Assembly: GCF_001667035.1 (NCBI RefSeq)
Contig: NZ_LZIR01000097.1
Span: 1-42,306 of the forward strand
Direction: 5' to 3'
Length of the DNA stretch: 42,306 nt
DNA from: Mycobacterium sp. 852002-51057_SCH5723018
Lineage (GTDB): Bacteria; Actinomycetota; Actinomycetes; Mycobacteriales; Mycobacteriaceae
In this document: positions 38,759 to 42,306 of the stretch, piece after piece
Layout of the letters: the number at the start of each line of letters is the position of its first letter
Position numbering within the stretch: the stretch's first letter is position 1
Made by a program: the position numbers and the translations under genes
Notes under the pieces: model-generated
Told to the model about the DNA's origin: nothing
Seen by the model: only the letters and a program-made list of their open reading frames with translations
Database searches by the model: none

Positions 38759-39970
38759 CTACAGAAGGTCGCGGGCGACCGGACACGACATGCAGCGCGG
38801 GCCGCCGCGGCCGGTGCCCAATTCGGAGCCCGCGATGGTCAGCACTTCGATGCCCGCGTCGCGCAGCCGGGCGTTGGTCTGCACGTTGCGCTCGTAGGCG
38901 ACGACGACACCGGGCGCCAACGCGAGCGTGTTGTTGCCGTCGTCCCATTGCTCGCGTTCGGCGATCAACGGGTCCAGCCCGGTGTCGATCACCCGCAGCT
39001 TGTCGATCCCCATCGCCTTGGCCGCGGCCTCGAGGAACGGCGCCTCATCACCGATGGCGACGCCGTCGGGCGTGCGCTGGATCGTGAACGCCGACAGCGT
39101 GTCGACGATGTTGGCGTACATCACCACGGTGTCGGTGTCGACCATCGTGCACACCGTGTCCAGGTGCATCTGGGCGCGCCGCTGGGCGATCGGCACCGCG
39201 AGCACCGTGGTCGCCAGGTCGTCGTCAAATAGGCTGCGCGCCAACGCTTCCGCGCCGGCCGGGCTGGTCCGCTCCCCCACCCCGACCCCGAGCAGCCCGG
39301 GGGCCAGCAGCAGCACGTCGCCGCCCTCGACCGGCGCGGTGCGCGACTCGTAGGCGCGTCGCACCCCGGTGAACCGTGGGTGGTGGGCGTAGATGAGATC
39401 GGTCAACGACGCCTCGCGGACCCGGGCCCGGAGCGCCAGCGTCGGGATCACCACCTTCGGCCCGATCCAGATGGACGAGTCGCGGGTGAACACCAGGTTC
39501 GGCAGGGGCTCGATGACGAAGTCGCCCTCATGGTGCATGCGCAGCACCAGCGACACGTCGGTCCGGGTGTCCGACGGCAGCTCGCTGAACGTCATGCCGG
39601 CCATCAGCACATTGGCCAGCTTGACCGGGTCCAGACGCCGCAGGTGGGTCGAAAGCTCTTGCGCCAGCGGCACTCCGAGCCGCCGCGCATCGACCGCGGC
39701 GGCCACACCCTGCATCCGGGCGGCCCCGCTGTGGCTGAGCGCCTCGGTCAAAAGGTCCGACAGCAGCAACACTTCCACCCCGCGGGACCGCAGCAGCTCG
39801 ACGAACTGGTCATGCTCCTCCTGGGCACGCGCGACCCAGGGCAGCCCGTCGAAGAGCAGCTGGTCGTTGTTGCGCGGATTGAGTCGCAGCAGCTCGGCGC
39901 CGGGGCGGTGCACGATGACGACCCGCAGCGCGCCCACCTCGGAGTTGGTGGCCAGCTCGACAACACCCAC
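38759..39970 (-). CDS. arcA: arginine deiminase
   Basis: Hydrolyses arginine to citrulline and ammonia. The 403-residue guanidino-modifying enzyme has NLVFTRDSSIWIGP, VEGGDVLLLAPG, HLDTVCTMVD (catalytic His), GNNTLALAPGVVVAYERN and the nucleophilic Cys in GRGGPRCMSCPVARD near residue 394. The GTG at 39970 gives MGVVELATNSEVGALRVV; its ribosome site is weak. It corresponds to Rv1001. No arcB/arcC neighbours are present, so it may act in arginine catabolism or acid/nitrogen balance alone. Confidence 0.96.
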   Translation of the reverse strand: MGVVELATNSEVGALRVVIVHRPGAELLRLNPRNNDQLLFDGLPWVARAQEEHDQFVELLRSRGVEVLLLSDLLTEALSHSGAARMQGVAAAVDARRLGVPLAQELSTHLRRLDPVKLANVLMAGMTFSELPSDTRTDVSLVLRMHHEGDFVIEPLPNLVFTRDSSIWIGPKVVIPTLALRARVREASLTDLIYAHHPRFTGVRRAYESRTAPVEGGDVLLLAPGLLGVGVGERTSPAGAEALARSLFDDDLATTVLAVPIAQRRAQMHLDTVCTMVDTDTVVMYANIVDTLSAFTIQRTPDGVAIGDEAPFLEAAAKAMGIDKLRVIDTGLDPLIAEREQWDDGNNTLALAPGVVVAYERNVQTNARLRDAGIEVLTIAGSELGTGRGGPRCMSCPVARDLL

Positions 39971-40023
39971 AATAAGAAGGTAGCCGCTAGCCGGCCGGTC
40001 CCCTCGTCATCGAACGGGTGTGC

Positions 40024-40029
40024 GATAAA
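40024..40029 (+). promoter_or_regulatory. possible -10 for the AlkB-like gene
   Basis: GATAAA in the arcA/alkB-like divergent gap ends 8 bp before the GTG at 40038, a spacing that would give a leaderless transcript. Confidence 0.35.
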
Positions 40030-40037
40030 CTGGGCGG

Positions 40038-40634
40038 GTGAGCATCGCAGTACAGGGCTCGCTGTTCGAACACATCGAGCGCAGGCAGCTCGGTGACGGC
40101 GCGTTCATCGAGATTCGCGCCGGCTGGCTGACCGACGCGGACGACCTGCTGCGCGACCTGCTCGCGACGGTGCCGTGGCGGGCTGAACGCCGCCAGATGT
40201 ACGACCGGGTGGTCGACGTGCCGCGGTTGGTCAGTTTCCATGATCTGACGGTCGAGGATCCCCCACACCCGCTGCTGGGGCGGCTGCGCCGGCGGCTCAA
40301 TGACATCTACGCCGGCGAGCTCGGCGAGCCCTTCACCACGATCGGACTGTGCTGGTACCGCGACGGCTCCGACAGCGTCGCCTGGCACGGCGACACCATC
40401 GGTCGCAGCAGCTCGCAGGACACCATGGTGGCGATCGTCAGCCTCGGCGCCACCCGCACGTTCGCGATGCGACGGCGCGGCGGCGGACCGTCGCTGCGGC
40501 TGCCGCAGGCACACGGCGACCTGCTGGTGATGGGCGGATCGTGCCAACGCACCTGGGAGCACGCGGTCCCCAAGACGTCGGCGCGCCTCGGCCCGCGCGT
40601 CAGCATCCAATTCCGCCCGCGCGACGTCCGCTAG
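40038..40634 (+). CDS. AlkB-like 2-oxoglutarate/Fe(II) dioxygenase
   Basis: A 198-residue double-stranded beta-helix protein of the AlkB-like family. The iron triad is visible as AWHGDTIG (His and Asp, about residues 117 and 119) and WEHAVPK (His about 175), and an Arg that binds 2-oxoglutarate lies in RVSIQFRPR. Family members demethylate alkylated DNA or RNA; the exact substrate is not known. The GTG at 40038 gives MSIAVQGSLFEHIER. It corresponds to Rv1000c. It converges with the lipoprotein gene with a 15-bp gap. Confidence 0.93.
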   Translation: MSIAVQGSLFEHIERRQLGDGAFIEIRAGWLTDADDLLRDLLATVPWRAERRQMYDRVVDVPRLVSFHDLTVEDPPHPLLGRLRRRLNDIYAGELGEPFTTIGLCWYRDGSDSVAWHGDTIGRSSSQDTMVAIVSLGATRTFAMRRRGGGPSLRLPQAHGDLLVMGGSCQRTWEHAVPKTSARLGPRVSIQFRPRDVR

Positions 40635-40649
40635 CGCCGATCGCGCGAG

Positions 40650-41306
40650 CTAGCTGCGGACCGCCGCCACCGCCTTGACCAGCAGGTCGCGAGCGCGCTG
40701 GGTGTCGACCTTGGCCACCGGCTGGTCCGGAACCACCAGCGGATTGGCGATGACGATCACCTGATAATCGCCGAACTGTGCGGTGTAGTCGAAGAGCTCG
40801 CCAGCGCGGGCCGCCGGCCCGACCAGCGCCTGCAGCACGCGGTGGATGGCCTGGGTGTGGGCGCCGTCGATGTGCGGCGCATCGATCACCTCGATGCCGC
40901 CGCGCAACTGCGGCCCGGAGAACGCCACCTTGCTGCAGTCCTTGCCGGGGTCGCTGAGCGGTACCTCTTTGGAGGTCTCGACGGCGATGACGACGTAGCG
41001 GTTTCCGTTGCCCTCCGCCGACAAAGCGGCCATGTTGCCCTTCAGGTCCGGTGGCATGTCCGGCCCGGCCGCCGTTTTCGCGCAGTTGGCGGGATCAAAC
41101 GTCAAACCCTCGGGCAATTTCCGGGTGGACAACAGCGCGGGATCGATGGCCCTCTCTCTGATGTCGGCGACCTTGAACTCGGGCCCAAAGCTCGACCTGA
41201 CGTCGGCGACTTTGGCGATGTCGGCCTTGGTTGTGGCGGTGCCGGGATCCGGTGAGCAGCCAGCGAGCAAGCACACGGATGCGACCGCGAACGCCACCTT
41301 CAACAT
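40650..41306 (-). CDS. lipoprotein, DUF5642-like (Rv0999-like), second copy
   Basis: A 218-residue predicted lipoprotein with a hydrophobic N-terminus and lipobox LLAGC. The ATG at 41306 was chosen because it places the hydrophobic signal (MLKVAFAVASVCLLAGC) at the N-terminus; an in-frame TTG at 41324 is an alternative. The body contains FDPANCAKTAAGPD, YVVIAVETSKEVPL, IDAPHIDGAHTQAIH and a C-terminal DLLVKAVAAVRS, matching the pattern of the neighbouring lipoprotein. It probably follows from duplication of one gene; only one such gene (Rv0999) is in M. tuberculosis. Confidence 0.88.
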   Translation of the reverse strand: MLKVAFAVASVCLLAGCSPDPGTATTKADIAKVADVRSSFGPEFKVADIRERAIDPALLSTRKLPEGLTFDPANCAKTAAGPDMPPDLKGNMAALSAEGNGNRYVVIAVETSKEVPLSDPGKDCSKVAFSGPQLRGGIEVIDAPHIDGAHTQAIHRVLQALVGPAARAGELFDYTAQFGDYQVIVIANPLVVPDQPVAKVDTQRARDLLVKAVAAVRS

Positions 41307-41333
41307 CGTGGCCAATTTACCCAACGCGGACGG

Positions 41334-42023
41334 TCAACCGCGCAACGTGGACACCGTTTTGACGAGCAGGTCGGCGGCGAATTGCGGCGGCAGTGCGGGC
41401 AGCGCCGAGCCGGGGTCGGTGGTCAGCGTGGTGAACGCGTAATAGTTCCCTAGGTACGCGGTGAAGGTGTATGTGCGCGAATCGATTTCGGTGCCGGACT
41501 CGACGGATGACTTGGTGTCGGTCACCATGCCGACGGTGTCGGCGTCGTCGATGTGCGGTGGGTCGGTGAGGCGGACACTGGCCATGGTGTGCTCGTCGCT
41601 CATGGTCCAGCGGTCGCACGCCGCCACGAGGTTGTGGTCGAGCTGCACCGGCCCGGGCAGGGCCACCACCACGGCGTCGACGATGCCGCCGGTGCCGGAG
41701 CCCGAAAGGCCCTGCGCGGATTGGTCACGTCCGTTGCCCGGGTCGGCGAGCGCGGCGCATTGCGCCGGCGCGCCCGTCACGTCGGCTTCGAGGTTCCAGA
41801 TCGCCCTCGGTGATACGCCGCTGGGGATGCCGGTGGTCACCTCGTAGTGGGGCGGCAGGTCGCGTACGACCCGCTTGATGTTGGCGGGGTTGACGGCGCT
41901 GCCATGGGTCGACGGGGATTTTTGCGGCGCCGCCGACGGCGTGGGCGCCCGGGAATGCCCGCACGCGGCCAGTACCAGTGCCAGGACGGGGATAGCCACC
42001 GGGCCAATCCACAACGGCCGCAT
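41334..42023 (-). CDS. lipoprotein, DUF5642-like (Rv0999-like), first copy
   Basis: A 229-residue predicted lipoprotein: signal MRPLWIGPVAIPVLALVLAAC ends in the lipobox (LVLAAC). The mature part has a Ser/Pro-rich linker, PPHYEVTTGIPSGVS, WNLEADVTGAPAQCAALADPG, VALPGPVQLDH, VRLTDPPHIDDADTVGM, a C-terminal YTFTAYLGNYYAFTTLTTD and ADLLVKTVSTLRG. The shared PHID motif and the DLLVK ending link it to the downstream copy. The ATG at 42023 lies 6 bp after the acetyltransferase stop, so all three genes likely form one operon. No function is known. Confidence 0.88.
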   Translation of the reverse strand: MRPLWIGPVAIPVLALVLAACGHSRAPTPSAAPQKSPSTHGSAVNPANIKRVVRDLPPHYEVTTGIPSGVSPRAIWNLEADVTGAPAQCAALADPGNGRDQSAQGLSGSGTGGIVDAVVVALPGPVQLDHNLVAACDRWTMSDEHTMASVRLTDPPHIDDADTVGMVTDTKSSVESGTEIDSRTYTFTAYLGNYYAFTTLTTDPGSALPALPPQFAADLLVKTVSTLRG

Positions 42024-42029
42024 GTGCTT

Positions 42030-42306
42030 TCAGCCGACCGCTTCGATCACTTGACGGGCGACGCGCTTGATCTGATCGGCCATGTCACGTCCGAAAGCAG
42101 GCCGGCGAGGCACGTCGATGACGGTGGTGATTACGCCGACGTCCTCGCGTTGCCACACCGCACCGTAGCGATCCATGATGGCGCGCATCGGCGTGTTGTC
42201 CGAAAGCATTCTCGCCGAGAATCTTTCGACCCCGTCGACCCTGGCGGCGATGGACAGTGCGCTGATCAAAAAGCTCCCGATCCCCCGGCCCTGGTATGCG
42301 TCGGCG
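42030..42306 (-). CDS. GNAT acetyltransferase, C-terminal part (PatA-like), cut by the window edge
   Basis: Only the last 92 codons are present. They open with ADAYQGRGIGSFLISAL, the acetyl-CoA-binding motif A (Q-x-x-G-x-G) of GNAT enzymes, followed by FSARMLSDNTPMRAIMDRYGAVW and an end RQVIEAVG. The position, upstream of Rv0999-like genes on the same strand, and this ending match the C-terminal half of the cAMP-regulated protein lysine acetyltransferase PatA (Rv0998) of M. tuberculosis. The N-terminal cyclic-nucleotide-binding domain would lie outside the window, so it cannot be checked here. Confidence 0.8.
   Translation of the reverse strand, partial: ADAYQGRGIGSFLISALSIAARVDGVERFSARMLSDNTPMRAIMDRYGAVWQREDVGVITTVIDVPRRPAFGRDMADQIKRVARQVIEAVG

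Overview
This 42.3 kb window is G+C-rich chromosome from a slow-growing Mycobacterium. Gene content and order match the M. tuberculosis H37Rv Rv0998-Rv1023 neighbourhood read in reverse, and several extra genes point to the M. avium complex or a close non-tuberculous relative. This placement comes from recognised protein families and gene order; no database search was run. GTG starts are frequent, starts often overlap the previous stop, and the sequence is almost entirely coding.

Layout. 1-8.6 kb (mostly minus): enolase, a lytic-transglycosylase-like lipoprotein, MazG, the transcription-repair coupling factor Mfd, then a divergent second LysA-type decarboxylase. 8.6-15.5 kb: a TetR regulator, tRNA-Gln(UUG), then a plus-strand run making UDP-GlcNAc (GlmU) and PRPP (Prs), followed by an ArsC-like protein, lipoprotein LpqT, an SDR, ribosomal protein bL25 and peptidyl-tRNA hydrolase. 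15.5-19.5 kb: a CrtI/PYROXD2-like flavoprotein divergent from a TetR regulator, then an acyl-AMP-ligase-like Pks16. 19.7-25.4 kb: the minus-strand tatD, rpfB-ksgA-ispE block (resuscitation factor, 16S rRNA dimethylase, isoprenoid kinase), with metS divergent. 25.4-31.1 kb (accessory in flavour): two TetR regulators resembling gamma-butyrolactone receptors, a coupled small ORF, a DUF4832-type lipoprotein and a GAF-GGDEF-EAL cyclic-di-GMP enzyme. 31.1-33.9 kb: a decayed FkbM-like methyltransferase, then an FAD oxidoreductase with an ECF41 (SigJ-type) sigma factor. 33.9-42.3 kb: PabB, an exported Ala/Pro-rich protein, RsmI, the protein O-mannosyltransferase Pmt, arginine deiminase, an AlkB-like dioxygenase, two paralogous lipoproteins and the C-terminal end of the PatA-type acetyltransferase.

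Most of the window is conserved housekeeping sequence. I do not see an obvious new defence or biosynthetic system. The most interesting material is regulatory: a terminator/anti-terminator-like leader before rpfB, a pair of matched 12-bp palindromic operators between the flavoprotein and its TetR gene, an ECF41-type promoter before the oxidoreductase-sigma pair, a small ORF coupled to a butyrolactone-receptor-like regulator behind an AT-rich array of inverted repeats, and two related long palindromes in different intergenic regions. RpfB also lacks the lipobox cysteine of its M. tuberculosis counterpart.
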